Origin: Pseudomonadota bacterium
Lineage (GTDB): Bacteria; Pseudomonadota; Alphaproteobacteria; Acetobacterales; Acetobacteraceae
Length of the DNA: 8,920 nucleotides
Direction: 5' to 3'
Assembly: GCA_021785335.1 (NCBI GenBank)
Contig: JAJYFW010000047.1
Location: 1 to 8,920 of the forward strand
The translations under genes were made by a program, and so were the position numbers. Shown here piece after piece: positions 1 through 6,925 of the stretch. The first letter of the stretch is position 1. Each line of letters begins with the position of its first letter. Under the pieces are notes generated by a model. That model saw only the letters and a program-made list of their open reading frames with translations. It ran no database searches and was not told where the DNA came from.

Positions 1-294
1 ATGTCGGCGATCCGCCATCGCGGCAGCGACGTGTTCGCGGGGCTGCCGGACCCGGTGCGGATGACGCGCTACCACAGCCTGGTGGTGGAGCGGGCGAGCC
101 TGCCGGACGTGCTGGAGGTGACGGCCTGGATCGAGGGCGGCGTGGAGGACGGGCTGATCATGGGGCTCGCGCACCGGACGCTGCCGGTATGGGGGGTGCA
201 GTTCCACCCGGAGAGCATCGCGAGCGAGCACGGGCATGCGCTGCTGGGGAATTTCCTGCGCCTCGCGCGGCCGACACTGGATCGCGCGGCATGA
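1..294 (+). CDS. trpG: Anthranilate synthase glutaminase subunit TrpG, C-terminal part (5' end outside window)
   Basis: This is the last 97 codons of the glutamine amidotransferase subunit of anthranilate synthase. The subunit releases ammonia from glutamine for the partner TrpE, which makes anthranilate from chorismate in the cytoplasm. The class I amidotransferase signatures are visible: TRYHSLVVE at residues 22-30 of the visible part, and VQFHPES at 66-72 containing His69 and Glu71 of the Cys-His-Glu triad. The nucleophile Cys would lie upstream, outside the window. The ATG at position 1 is almost certainly an internal Met, because family members have about 100 more residues before this point and the visible start aligns with the middle of TrpG. 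The stop codon overlaps the trpD start in an ATGA. The protein could be a PabA-type or dual-use subunit, but adjacency to trpD and trpC favours TrpG. Confidence 0.93.
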   Translation: MSAIRHRGSDVFAGLPDPVRMTRYHSLVVERASLPDVLEVTAWIEGGVEDGLIMGLAHRTLPVWGVQFHPESIASEHGHALLGNFLRLARPTLDRAA

Positions 295-1322
295 GCGGCA
301 GCGCGAAATCGCCGGGTAACCTCAAGCCGGTGCTGGCTCGGCTCGCGCTGGGCGAGACGCTCTGCGAGGGGGAGGCGGAGGAGGCGTTCGGCACCGTGAT
401 GGCCGGCGAGGCGACGCCGGCGCAGATCGCGGGGATGCTGATGGCGATGCGCGTGCGCGGCGAGACCGTGGCCGAGATGGTCGGCGCGGTGCGGGCGATG
501 CGCGCGCGGATGACGGCGGTCGAGGCGCCGGAGGGGGCGATCGACGTCGTCGGCACGGGCGGCGACGGGGCGGGGACGCTCAATATCTCGACCGCGGCGG
601 CGTTCGTGCTTGCGGGCGGCGGTGTGCCGGTCGCCAAGCACGGCAACCGGGCGCTGTCGTCCAAGTCAGGGGCGGCGGACGCGCTGGCGGCGCTGGGAGT
701 GAACGTGGATGTGAAGCTCGAGCGGCTCGCGGATATCCTGCGCACCGTGGGGTGCGTGTTTCTGTTCGCGCCGCGCCATCACGCGGCGCTGCGCCACGCC
801 GCGGGGCCGCGCGTGGAACTGGGGACTCGGACGATTTTCAACCTGCTGGGGCCGATGGCGAACCCGGCGCGGGTGAAGCGGCAGCTCACGGGCGTGTTCG
901 ACGGCGCCTGGTCGCGGCCGATGGCGGAGACGCTGGCGGCGCTGGGCACCACCGATGCCTGGCTGGTGCACGGGATGGGGATCGACGAGCTGACCGTTGC
1001 GGGACCGAACCAGGTGGTGGCGCTGTCGCGGGGCGAGATCCGCGAGTTCGTGCTGGACGCCGCGGAAGCCGGGCTGCCGGCGGCGCCGGTCTCGGCGATC
1101 CATGGCGGGGACGCGGAGACCAATGCCGCCGCGCTGCTCGCGCTGCTGCGGGGAGCGAGCGGCCCGTACCGGGACACGGTGCTGCTCAATGCCGGCGCGG
1201 CGTTCATTGTCGCGGGGAAGGCGGGCGATATCCGCGAGGGTGTCGCGATGGCGGCGCGCTCGATCGATTCCGGGGCGGCGCTGGCGGTGCTGGAGGCGTT
1301 GCGGCGCGAGACGCATGCCTGA
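291..1322 (+). CDS. trpD: Anthranilate phosphoribosyltransferase TrpD
   Basis: TrpD transfers the phosphoribosyl group from PRPP to anthranilate, the second committed step of tryptophan synthesis. The product is 343 residues, the usual size for the family. An N-terminal helical domain (about 1-80) precedes the phosphoribosyltransferase core. In the core I see GTGGD at 88-92 and NIST at 98-101 (PRPP binding), KHGNR at 116-120, Arg168 and the [15 protein letters not shown] stretch at 179-193 (anthranilate side), and the Asp232-Glu233 pair expected to hold Mg2+. The ATG at 291 lies in the ATGA that also holds the trpG stop. A longer reading from 189 is possible, but it would overlap trpG by 106 bp and add 34 residues unlike the family. 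No Shine-Dalgarno sequence precedes 291, so translation is probably coupled to trpG. Confidence 0.96.
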   Translation: MSGSAKSPGNLKPVLARLALGETLCEGEAEEAFGTVMAGEATPAQIAGMLMAMRVRGETVAEMVGAVRAMRARMTAVEAPEGAIDVVGTGGDGAGTLNISTAAAFVLAGGGVPVAKHGNRALSSKSGAADALAALGVNVDVKLERLADILRTVGCVFLFAPRHHAALRHAAGPRVELGTRTIFNLLGPMANPARVKRQLTGVFDGAWSRPMAETLAALGTTDAWLVHGMGIDELTVAGPNQVVALSRGEIREFVLDAAEAGLPAAPVSAIHGGDAETNAAALLALLRGASGPYRDTVLLNAGAAFIVAGKAGDIREGVAMAARSIDSGAALAVLEALRRETHA

Positions 1323-1326
1323 GGGG
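1321..1326 (+). promoter_or_regulatory. Ribosome binding site that favours a GTG start for trpC
   Basis: GAGGGG begins inside the trpD stop codon and ends 6 bases before GTG at 1333. The alternative ATG starts at 1315 and 1348 have no purine-rich sequence at a suitable distance: the first precedes this site, and the second is preceded by a C-rich stretch. Confidence 0.6.
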
Positions 1327-1332
1327 CCGGGC

Positions 1333-2136
1333 GTGAGCGCCGCCGCCATGGGCGATACGCTGGCGCGGATCTGCGAACGCACGCGCGCGGACGTGGCGCT
1401 GCGGCGCAGGACGATCGACGACGGGCTGCTGGCCGCGCGCATCGGCCAGGCGAGCAGGCCGCGCGGCTTCGCCCGCGCGCTGATGGACCGGGCGGCCGAG
1501 AAGGGCGTGGGGCTGATCGCCGAGATCAAGAAGGCCTCGCCCTCCGGCGGGCTGATCCGGGAGAAATTCGACCCCGCGGCGATCGCGCGCGAGTACGAGG
1601 CGGCGGGGGCGGCGTGCCTTTCGGTGCTGACCGACGCGCCGTTCTTCCAGGGCGACCCGCTGCACCTGGAGACGGCGCGGGCGGCGACCAGGCTGCCGGT
1701 CCTGCGCAAGGATTTCATGCTCGATGCTTGGCAGGTGCGCGAGAGCCGGGCGATGGGGGCGGACTGCATCCTGCTGATCATGGCGGCACTCTCGGACGCC
1801 GAGGCGCGGGTGCTGGAGGCGGAGGCGTTCGCGCTGGGGATGGACGTGCTGGCCGAGGTGCACGACGCGGCGGAGCTTGAACGGGCGCTGGGGTTGCGCA
1901 CGCGGCTGATCGGCATCAACAACCGCGACCTGCGGACGCTGAAGACGGATATCGCGACCGGGCTTGCGCTGGCGCCGCACGTGCCGCCGGACCGGTTCGT
2001 GGTCGCCGAGAGCGGGATCCGCGACGCGGCGGACATCGCGCGGTTCCGCGAGGTGGGGGTGAGCGCGTTCCTGGTGGGCGAAAGCCTGTTGCGGCAGGCG
2101 GACGTGGGCGCCGCGGTGCGGGCGCTGATCGGATGA
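1333..2136 (+). CDS. trpC: Indole-3-glycerol-phosphate synthase TrpC
   Basis: TrpC closes the indole ring of carboxyphenylaminodeoxyribulose phosphate to give indole-3-glycerol phosphate, with loss of CO2 and water. From the GTG at 1333 the protein has 267 residues, a single TIM-barrel enzyme with no fused TrpF domain. Catalytic motifs are intact: [10 protein letters not shown] at 63-72 (Glu64, Lys66), LRKDF at 124-128 with the general acid Lys126, LAEVHD at 173-178 with Glu175, NNRDL at 196-200, and ESGI at 226-229 for phosphate binding. I chose 1333 for its ribosome binding site. ATG at 1315 would add six residues and overlap trpD by 8 bp, and ATG at 1348 would remove five. Homology to the family begins near GDTLARIC, so it does not decide between them. 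The stop overlaps the moaC start. Confidence 0.95.
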   Translation: MSAAAMGDTLARICERTRADVALRRRTIDDGLLAARIGQASRPRGFARALMDRAAEKGVGLIAEIKKASPSGGLIREKFDPAAIAREYEAAGAACLSVLTDAPFFQGDPLHLETARAATRLPVLRKDFMLDAWQVRESRAMGADCILLIMAALSDAEARVLEAEAFALGMDVLAEVHDAAELERALGLRTRLIGINNRDLRTLKTDIATGLALAPHVPPDRFVVAESGIRDAADIARFREVGVSAFLVGESLLRQADVGAAVRALIG

Positions 2137-2603
2137 GCGGGCTCACGCATTTCGATGCCGCGGGCAAGGCGCGGATGGTCGATGTCGGCGAGAAGGCGCC
2201 GACGCGCCGGGTGGCCGTGGCGGCGGGGCGCGTGGTGATGCAGGCCGGGACCGCCGCGCTGGTGGCGAGCGGGACGGCGGCGAAGGGCGATGTGCTCGGG
2301 GTGGCGCGCATCGCGGGGATCATGGCGGCGAAGAAGACGTCGGACCTGATCCCGCTGTGCCATCCGCTGGCGCTCTCGTCGGTCGGGCTGGATTTCAGCG
2401 TGGGCGCGGATTGCGTGGAGATCGAGGCGACGGTGGCGACGACGGGGCCGACAGGTGTCGAGATGGAGGCGCTGACGGCGGTCTCCGTGGCGGCGCTCAC
2501 GATCTACGACATGCTGAAGGCGGTGGACCGGGGCATGCGGATCGAGGCGGTGCGGCTGCGCGAGAAGTCCGGCGGGCGTTCCGGGGAGTTTCGCGCGCCG
2601 TGA
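2133..2603 (+). CDS. moaC: Cyclic pyranopterin monophosphate synthase MoaC
   Basis: MoaC acts with MoaA in the first stage of molybdenum cofactor synthesis, converting the rearranged GTP product 3',8-cyclo-GTP into cyclic pyranopterin monophosphate. The 156-residue length is typical. It matches the family from the first residues ([20 protein letters not shown]) to the end (SGGRSGEF). Expected active-site residues are present: Lys51 in KGDV, His77 in LIPLCHPL (72-79), and Asp126 and Lys129 in the segment [15 protein letters not shown] (121-135). The [17 protein letters not shown] stretch at 105-121 is the most recognisable signature. The ATG overlaps the trpC stop (ATGA at 2133-2136) and lacks a good ribosome binding site, which suggests translation coupled to trpC. 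moaA is not in this window. The position between trpC and moeA points to one transcript. Confidence 0.97.
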   Translation: MSGLTHFDAAGKARMVDVGEKAPTRRVAVAAGRVVMQAGTAALVASGTAAKGDVLGVARIAGIMAAKKTSDLIPLCHPLALSSVGLDFSVGADCVEIEATVATTGPTGVEMEALTAVSVAALTIYDMLKAVDRGMRIEAVRLREKSGGRSGEFRAP

Positions 2604-2613
2604 GGGGGACGCC

Positions 2614-3816
2614 ATGATCAGTGTCGCGGAGGCGCGGGCGCGCATCGTGGCGGCAATGCGCCCGACGGCGCCCGAGATGGTGGGGCTGGCCGAGGCGTGG
2701 GGGCGCGTGGCCGCGGCCGATCATGCCGCACGGCTGACGCAGCCGCCGGCCGACGTCTCGGCGATGGACGGGTTCTGCCTCCGCGCGGCCGACGGGGCGC
2801 CGGGGGCGCGGCTTTCCATCGTGGGGTCGGCGCCGGCAGGGCATCCGTGGCCCGGCACGGTGGGGCCGGGGCAGGCGGTGCGCATCTTCACCGGCAGCGT
2901 GATCCCCGCGGGGGCGGACGGGGTCCTGATCGTCGAGGATTCGGCCGAGGAAGACGACGTGCTCGAGGTGCGCGAGGCGGTGGTCGCGGGGCGGCACATC
3001 CGCCGCGCCGGGCAGGATTTCGCCGCGGGCGACGTGCTGGTGGCCGCGGGGACGCGGATCGGCGCGCGGGCGGTTGGGCTGCTGGCGGCGGGGAACCACC
3101 CCTGGGCCCGCGTGCACCGGCGCCCGCGCGTGGCGTTGCTCGCGACCGGCGACGAGATCGCGCTGCCGGGAGAGCCGATCCCCGCCGGCGGGATCGTCAG
3201 TTCCAACGCGCATGCGCTGGCGGCGCTGGTGCGCGCGGGCGGGGGCGAGCCGGTGGTGCTGCCGGTGGCGGCGGACAACGAGGCGGCGCTGCTGGCGGCC
3301 GTCGAGGGGCTCTCCTGCGACCTGCTGGTGACGACCGGGGGTGCCAGTGTGGGCACGCACGACCTGGTGCAGCCGGTACTGGCCGGGCGGGGGCTCAGGA
3401 CGGATTTCTGGAAGATCGCGATGCGGCCGGGCAAGCCGCTGATGTTCGGCGCGCTGGACGCGATCCCGATGCTGGGGCTGCCGGGAAACCCGGTCTCGGC
3501 GCTGGTCTGCGCGGTGCTGTTCCTGCTGCCGGCGCTGTCGCGGCTGCAGGGGCTGCCGGGCGAAGGGCCGGCGGAGAGCGAGGCGGTGCTCGGGGCGGAC
3601 CTGCCGGCGAACGACCATCGGGCCGACCACCTGCGGGCCAGGCTGGAGCAGGGGGCGGACGGGGTGCCGGTCGCCACTGCGTTTTCGCGCCAGGATTCCG
3701 GGATGCTGCGGCTGCTGGTGGAGTCCGACGCGCTGATCCTGCGGGCGCCGCACGCGCCGCCGGCCTCGGCGGGGGAGCGGGTGCGGATCATCCGGCTGGA
3801 TGCGATCGGGCTCTGA
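2614..3816 (+). CDS. moeA: Molybdopterin molybdenumtransferase MoeA
   Basis: MoeA inserts molybdate into adenylylated molybdopterin, the last common step of molybdenum cofactor synthesis. The product has 400 residues, normal for bacterial MoeA. The N-terminal region (about 1-170) carries VSAMDGFCLRAADG (48-61, with Asp52) and RIFTGSVIPAGAD (90-102). The MoCF-binding domain (about 172-310) has ATGDEI (177-182), SSNAHAL (196-202), TTGGASVGTHD (240-250) and MLGLPGNPVSALV (286-298). A C-terminal beta domain runs from about 325 to 398. All conserved acidic residues I would look for are present. The start follows moaC by 10 bp, and its ribosome binding site AGGGGG (2603-2608) begins in the moaC stop codon. 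The protein is a stand-alone MoeA with no fused MogA domain. Its Mo-enzyme clients are not visible here. Confidence 0.96.
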   Translation: MISVAEARARIVAAMRPTAPEMVGLAEAWGRVAAADHAARLTQPPADVSAMDGFCLRAADGAPGARLSIVGSAPAGHPWPGTVGPGQAVRIFTGSVIPAGADGVLIVEDSAEEDDVLEVREAVVAGRHIRRAGQDFAAGDVLVAAGTRIGARAVGLLAAGNHPWARVHRRPRVALLATGDEIALPGEPIPAGGIVSSNAHALAALVRAGGGEPVVLPVAADNEAALLAAVEGLSCDLLVTTGGASVGTHDLVQPVLAGRGLRTDFWKIAMRPGKPLMFGALDAIPMLGLPGNPVSALVCAVLFLLPALSRLQGLPGEGPAESEAVLGADLPANDHRADHLRARLEQGADGVPVATAFSRQDSGMLRLLVESDALILRAPHAPPASAGERVRIIRLDAIGL

Positions 3817-3824
3817 GCCGATCG
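3803..3824 (+). terminator. Hairpin spanning the moeA stop codon (possible weak terminator or attenuator)
   Basis: CGATCGG at 3803-3809 is exactly complementary to CCGATCG at 3818-3824, giving a 7-bp stem with an 8-base loop that contains the TGA stop. An alternative fold pairs GGCT with AGCC inside a CGATC/GATCG stem, with one bulged G. The downstream sequence is G-rich and has no T run, so this is not a classical intrinsic terminator. It may reduce read-through from the trp-moe genes into lexA, or protect the 3' end of the message. Confidence 0.35.
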
Positions 3825-3849
3825 GGGTGGCGGCGCGGCCTCGCGGCGC

Positions 3850-3879
3850 TTGACCCGCTCACGGGAACTTACCTAGAAC
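3850..3879 (+). promoter_or_regulatory. Predicted lexA promoter
   Basis: TTGACC at 3850-3855 is a good -35 element. After 18 bases, TAGAAC at 3874-3879 matches the -10 consensus at four of six positions. Transcription would start near 3886, leaving a leader of about 50 bases before lexA. The SOS box covers part of the spacer and all of the -10 element, which is what LexA self-repression requires. The call rests on consensus matching plus this overlap. Confidence 0.6.
3865..3879 (+). promoter_or_regulatory. SOS box (LexA operator), alphaproteobacterial type
   Basis: The sequence reads GAAC-TTACCTA-GAAC, an exact match to the direct-repeat operator GAAC-N7-GAAC (GTTC-N7-GTTC on the other strand) known for alphaproteobacterial LexA. 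This is not the CTGT-N8-ACAG palindrome of enterobacteria. It lies 59 bp before the lexA start codon, across the predicted -10 element, so lexA is very probably autoregulated and induced by DNA damage. Confidence 0.85.
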
Positions 3880-3888
3880 ATCGCTGGA

Positions 3889-3914
3889 GTTTCCGGTTTG
3901 TTCCGGCACTGTCC
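3889..3914 (+). repeat. 11-bp-phased degenerate SOS-like half sites
   Basis: Three half-site-like words follow each other at exact 11-bp steps: GTTT at 3889, GTTC at 3900 and GTCC at 3911, each separated by 7 bases. The first and third differ from GTTC by one base. The same phasing shows as TTCCGG, TTCCGG and TCCGG at 3891, 3901 and 3912. The spacing equals that of a true LexA box (4+7), so these may be weak additional LexA sites in the lexA leader. They could also be a chance short repeat. Confidence 0.4.
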
Positions 3915-3922
3915 GGACAGTG
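3907..3922. repeat. Perfect 16-bp palindrome before lexA
   Basis: CACTGTCCGGACAGTG is identical to its own reverse complement. It begins about 20 bp downstream of the predicted transcription start and ends 5 bp before the purine-rich lexA ribosome binding site. With no loop it is better suited to binding a dimeric regulator than to forming a terminator. Its left half overlaps the last degenerate SOS-like half site. No regulator is identified. Confidence 0.6.
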
Positions 3923-3927
3923 ACCTC

Positions 3928-3936
3928 GGGGAGAGG
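3928..3936 (+). promoter_or_regulatory. lexA ribosome binding site
   Basis: GGGGAGAGG ends two bases before the ATG at 3939, with its GGGAG core 5 bases upstream. It is the strongest Shine-Dalgarno sequence in the window and fixes the lexA start. It lies next to the 16-bp palindrome, so a protein bound there could affect translation as well as transcription. Confidence 0.7.
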
Positions 3937-3938
3937 CG

Positions 3939-4697
3939 ATGCTCACGCGCAAGCAGCACGAGTTGCTGGTCTTCATCGATCGGCATTTGCGGCAGACCGG
4001 GGTGTCGCCGAGCTTCGAGGAGATGAAGGAGGCGCTGTCGCTGCGCTCCAAGTCCGGCATCCACCGGCTGATCTCGGCGCTGGAGGAGCGGGGGTTCCTG
4101 CGGCGCCACCGGCACCGGGCGCGGGCGTTGGAGGTGGTGCGGCTTGCGGAGGACATGCCGAGGGCGGAGCCGGCGGCGCAGGCCGCGAGCCCCTCGTCCG
4201 CCAGTCCGCCATTCCCCGGCCCGGCATCCGCCGGCCCGGCGTCCTTCAGTCCCAATGTGATCAAGGGCAATTTCTCGGCCCGGCTGGCCGGTGCGCGGTC
4301 CGCGCCCGCAGCCTCGGCGGTCGCCTTGCCGCTCTACGGCCGGATCGCCGCGGGGGCGCCGATCGAGGCGCTGCGCGATGCCTCGGCGTCGATCGAGGTT
4401 CCGCTCGCGCTGCTTGGCAGCGGTGAGCACTACGCCCTTGAAGTTGCTGGTGATTCGATGATCGATGCCGGCATTCATGATGGCGACGTTGCAATCATCG
4501 GCGCGGGGCAGACGGCGGAGAACGGGCAGATCGTGGTGGCGCTGGTCGACGAGCAGGAAGTGACGCTGAAGCGGCTGCGCCGGCGCGGCAACTCGATCGC
4601 GTTGGAGCCCGCGAACCCGCGCCACGAGACGCGCATCTTTCCCGCCGACCGGGTGCGGGTGCAGGGACGGCTGGTGGCGCTGCTGCGCCGGTACTGA
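3939..4697 (+). CDS. lexA: SOS regulon repressor LexA
   Basis: LexA represses DNA-damage genes and inactivates itself by RecA-stimulated self-cleavage. The N-terminal domain (about 1-70) is a winged helix-turn-helix starting [16 protein letters not shown], with the recognition region [16 protein letters not shown] at 25-40. A Pro/Ala/Ser-rich linker (about 72-127) follows, longer than in enterobacterial LexA. The S24 peptidase domain has the scissile Ala138-Gly139 bond in [10 protein letters not shown], the nucleophile Ser173 in GDSMIDAG, and the general base Lys211 in EVTLKRL. The 252-residue length exceeds the roughly 200 of E. coli and fits alphaproteobacterial forms. The gene has its own promoter and SOS box, so it can be expressed apart from the upstream trp-moe run. 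It ends 3 bp from the convergent comEC. A 60-bp stretch coding for the Ser173 region has unusually low GC. Confidence 0.97.
   Translation: MLTRKQHELLVFIDRHLRQTGVSPSFEEMKEALSLRSKSGIHRLISALEERGFLRRHRHRARALEVVRLAEDMPRAEPAAQAASPSSASPPFPGPASAGPASFSPNVIKGNFSARLAGARSAPAASAVALPLYGRIAAGAPIEALRDASASIEVPLALLGSGEHYALEVAGDSMIDAGIHDGDVAIIGAGQTAENGQIVVALVDEQEVTLKRLRRRGNSIALEPANPRHETRIFPADRVRVQGRLVALLRRY
4216..4245 (+). repeat. 15-bp tandem repeat in the LexA linker
   Basis: Two adjacent 15-bp units (4216-4230 and 4231-4245) match at 13 of 15 bases. They encode PGPAS followed by AGPAS at residues 93-102 of LexA. The repeat lies in the flexible linker between the DNA-binding and protease domains, where length changes should be tolerated. 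It suggests growth by slippage. Confidence 0.6.
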
Positions 4698-4700
4698 GGC

Positions 4701-6794
4701 CTATTCGCTCGGCGCCATCGGCAGGGCGGGCGCGGCGCGCGCCGCGGTCGGTCGCGTCGTGGCGTGGCTCGACCTCGACGCGGTTATTGGGCGCGGCGCG
4801 GGGCCCAGGACGACCCAGGGGCGGTTGCCGCGCACCTCGCGGTCCGTGAGCAGCCTTGGGTGCGGGCCGAGCCAGATCGCGGTGGCGCCGTCGGCGAGCG
4901 CGGTCGCGTCGATGACGGCGGCGTGCGTGCCGCATGAGGTCGCGACGAAGGCGATGACGATGCCGTTGGGGCAGGGCGCCTTCGCGCGCAGCAGCGTGGC
5001 GCCGGCGGCGAGCTTGCAGGCGGCGTCGGCGCAGGGCAGCGGGGATTGCGGCCAAGGCAGGGCCTGCCGGAACTGCTCAAGCGTGAAGGCTTGGCGGCCG
5101 TGGATCGTCGCGGTGAGGACCTTGTCGCCATAGTGTACGGCGACGGTGTCGGGCGCCACGAGCAGGTTGGGCGGGCGGACCAGCCACGCCGAAAGAATGC
5201 CGAGCGCGATGGCGGGGATGCCGGCGAGGCGCAGGCGCGAGCGCCAGAGGCAGAGCCAGGCGAGGCCCGCCGAGGTGAGCAGCAGGCCCCAGACCGGCGC
5301 GTGCGGCACCGCGATCGAGGCGGCGGGGAGGCGGGCGAAGAAGCGCGCGATGGCGAGCGTCGCGGCGCAGCCCCAGCCCATCGGCACCAGCGCGAAGCGG
5401 GCAAGGTGCAGCGGCATCAGGGCGAGCGCGAGCAGGCCGAGCGGCATCGTCCACGCGGCGGTGATGGGTACCGCGAGCAGGTTGGACACCACGAAGTAGA
5501 TCTGCATCTGGCCGAAATGCCAGGCCGCGTAGGGGGCGGAGGCGGAGCCGGCGAGCAGGCTGGTGGTGAACAGCATCAGCACGTGGCGCAGCAGGCGCCG
5601 GCGCCAGTGCGCGTCGGTGGCGAGGCGGGCGAGGTAGGGCTCCAGCGCGCGGTAGCCGGCGATGAGGGCGAGCACCGCGGAGAAGCTCATCTGGAATCTG
5701 GCGCCAGGGACGGCGTCCGGCTCGATGAGCGCGAGGCCGGCCATGGCGAGCATCAGGCCGCGCATGGACAGCGCGCGGCGGCCGGCGAGGAGGGCGAGGA
5801 CGACGAGGCTCGCCATGGCGAAGCTGCGCTCGATCGGCAGGTGGGCGCCGGTGAGTTCCATGTAGAAGGCGCCGGCGGCGAGCGAGGCCAGCGCCGCGAT
5901 GGCCTTGGTGGGCCAGAACAGGCTCGCGTGCTCCGAGGCGGCGAGGGCAAGGCGCATGGCGATGAAGACGACGCCCATGACGATGCCGATGTGCAGCCCC
6001 GCGATGGCGAGCAGGTGCGCGAGGCCGGAGGCGGCGAAGGCGGCGCGGTCCGCCCGCGGGATGCCGACCGCGGCACCGGTTAGCAGGGTCGCGGCGACGG
6101 CGCCCGGAACGCCCGGAACCCGGGCCGCGACGCGCGCGCGGATGGCGGTGCGCAGGCGGGCGAAGAGACCGGCGGGCGCGGTGCCGAGGACCGAGATGCT
6201 GCCGATCGCGAAGCCGTAGCCAGCGAGGTTGTTGAAGTAGGCGTCGCGTTGCAGGTCCCAGCCGCCGGGCCAGGCGGGCGGCGAGGGGGCGAAGAGGATG
6301 GCGCGCAGGCGCACCCGGCTGCCCGCGGTGAGTTTCGTCGCGTCGGTGCCGCGGATCTTGACGCGGATCTCGCGCGCGAGCGGGGCGGCGCCATTGAGCG
6401 CCGGATGCGCGAGGACGAGGCGGCGGCCCTGGGGCAGCAGTTCCACCTCCGCGACGCGAGCCTGGATGGCGACGGCGCGGTGGCTCGGCAGCGCGGGCAT
6501 CGGGGCGGCGCGCCAGGTGGCGAGGGAACCCGCGGCGACGCCGATGGCGGCCGCGGCGAGGAGGGCGAACGGGTAGGCGGCGAGGCGGCGGCGGAGCGCG
6601 ATGGCGGCGGCGAGCAGCGGGAGCGCGGCGGCGGGGCCGGCCCAGGGCGGCGGCTCGAACGGCAGGCCGAAATAGAGCGCGACGCCGGCGACGAGCGCGG
6701 GGGCGAGCCAGAGGCTGAAGCGTCCGGCCTCGGCCTCCAGCAGGCGGTCGAGCAGCCGGCCGGGGACGGGCCGGTGGCCGAACTTTGTGCGCAT
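4701..6794 (-). CDS. comEC: ComEC/Rec2 family DNA uptake channel protein
   Basis: ComEC forms the inner-membrane channel that carries single-stranded DNA into the cytoplasm during natural transformation. The 697-residue protein has two early hydrophobic segments (about 28-45 and 53-95), a soluble OB-like region typical of the DUF4131 part (about 100-205), and a multi-spanning competence domain (about 230-540). The competence domain holds the family hallmark [17 protein letters not shown] (256-272), [12 protein letters not shown] (366-377) and the stretch from [10 protein letters not shown] (419-428) to [10 protein letters not shown] (435-444). The C-terminal 155 residues contain no HxHxDH metallo-beta-lactamase motif. 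They show four Cys (588, 593, 608, 621) and an [17 protein letters not shown] stretch (626-642). The start at 6794 precedes the first membrane segment closely and has no clear ribosome binding site. One ComEC gene does not show that this organism is competent. Confidence 0.93.
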   Translation of the reverse strand: MRTKFGHRPVPGRLLDRLLEAEAGRFSLWLAPALVAGVALYFGLPFEPPPWAGPAAALPLLAAAIALRRRLAAYPFALLAAAAIGVAAGSLATWRAAPMPALPSHRAVAIQARVAEVELLPQGRRLVLAHPALNGAAPLAREIRVKIRGTDATKLTAGSRVRLRAILFAPSPPAWPGGWDLQRDAYFNNLAGYGFAIGSISVLGTAPAGLFARLRTAIRARVAARVPGVPGAVAATLLTGAAVGIPRADRAAFAASGLAHLLAIAGLHIGIVMGVVFIAMRLALAASEHASLFWPTKAIAALASLAAGAFYMELTGAHLPIERSFAMASLVVLALLAGRRALSMRGLMLAMAGLALIEPDAVPGARFQMSFSAVLALIAGYRALEPYLARLATDAHWRRRLLRHVLMLFTTSLLAGSASAPYAAWHFGQMQIYFVVSNLLAVPITAAWTMPLGLLALALMPLHLARFALVPMGWGCAATLAIARFFARLPAASIAVPHAPVWGLLLTSAGLAWLCLWRSRLRLAGIPAIALGILSAWLVRPPNLLVAPDTVAVHYGDKVLTATIHGRQAFTLEQFRQALPWPQSPLPCADAACKLAAGATLLRAKAPCPNGIVIAFVATSCGTHAAVIDATALADGATAIWLGPHPRLLTDREVRGNRPWVVLGPAPRPITASRSSHATTRPTAARAAPALPMAPSE

Positions 6795-6925
6795 GGCGCA
6801 ACGCTACGCGGGCGCTCGCGTGCGCCGCCAGGGAGGCGCGGCCCGGGATGCGCGGCTTGGGATGCGGGGGAGGCAGGCGCCGGGCGCGGTTTGCGGGGTC
6901 GCGATCATGGTCTAGACGGCGCGGC
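6795..6925. promoter_or_regulatory. Divergent comEC/gltX intergenic region with possible gltX promoter
   Basis: This 131-bp gap must serve both divergent genes. For gltX, TTGCGG (6891-6896), a 16-base spacer and TAGACG (6913-6918) form a weak promoter candidate, with the -10 inside the palindrome GTCTAGAC (6910-6917). Initiation would fall at or next to the gltX ATG at 6926. For comEC, TAGCGT on the minus strand (6806 down to 6801) lies close to the start codon, but I found no matching -35. Neither gene has a convincing Shine-Dalgarno sequence. I see no SOS box here. Confidence 0.35.

Noticed and set aside
189..290. Upstream start for TrpD at 189.
   Set aside because: It would overlap trpG by 106 bp and add residues unlike the family. 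The ATGA junction at 291 gives the normal length and N-terminus.
666..2645. A 659-codon open frame on the minus strand opposite trpD, trpC and moaC, plus similar long antisense frames elsewhere (for example 2497-3753 and 5077-7239).
   Set aside because: Such frames are expected in very GC-rich DNA, where stop codons are rare in all frames. The translations are Arg/Pro/His-rich, low in complexity and unlike any family, while the opposing frames encode well-conserved enzymes.
4676..4689. GGCGC-TGCT-GCGCC hairpin near the lexA 3' end, 12 bases downstream of the comEC stop on the minus strand.
   Set aside because: The stem is only 5 bp, has no T run in either direction and lies inside the lexA coding sequence, where GC-rich codons make such pairs common. 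It is not supported as a terminator.
6785..6925. 47-residue N-terminal extension of GltX from the ATG at 6785.
   Set aside because: The extension is Arg/Gly-rich, overlaps the comEC start, and is unlike any GltX. The family N-terminus aligns at 6926.
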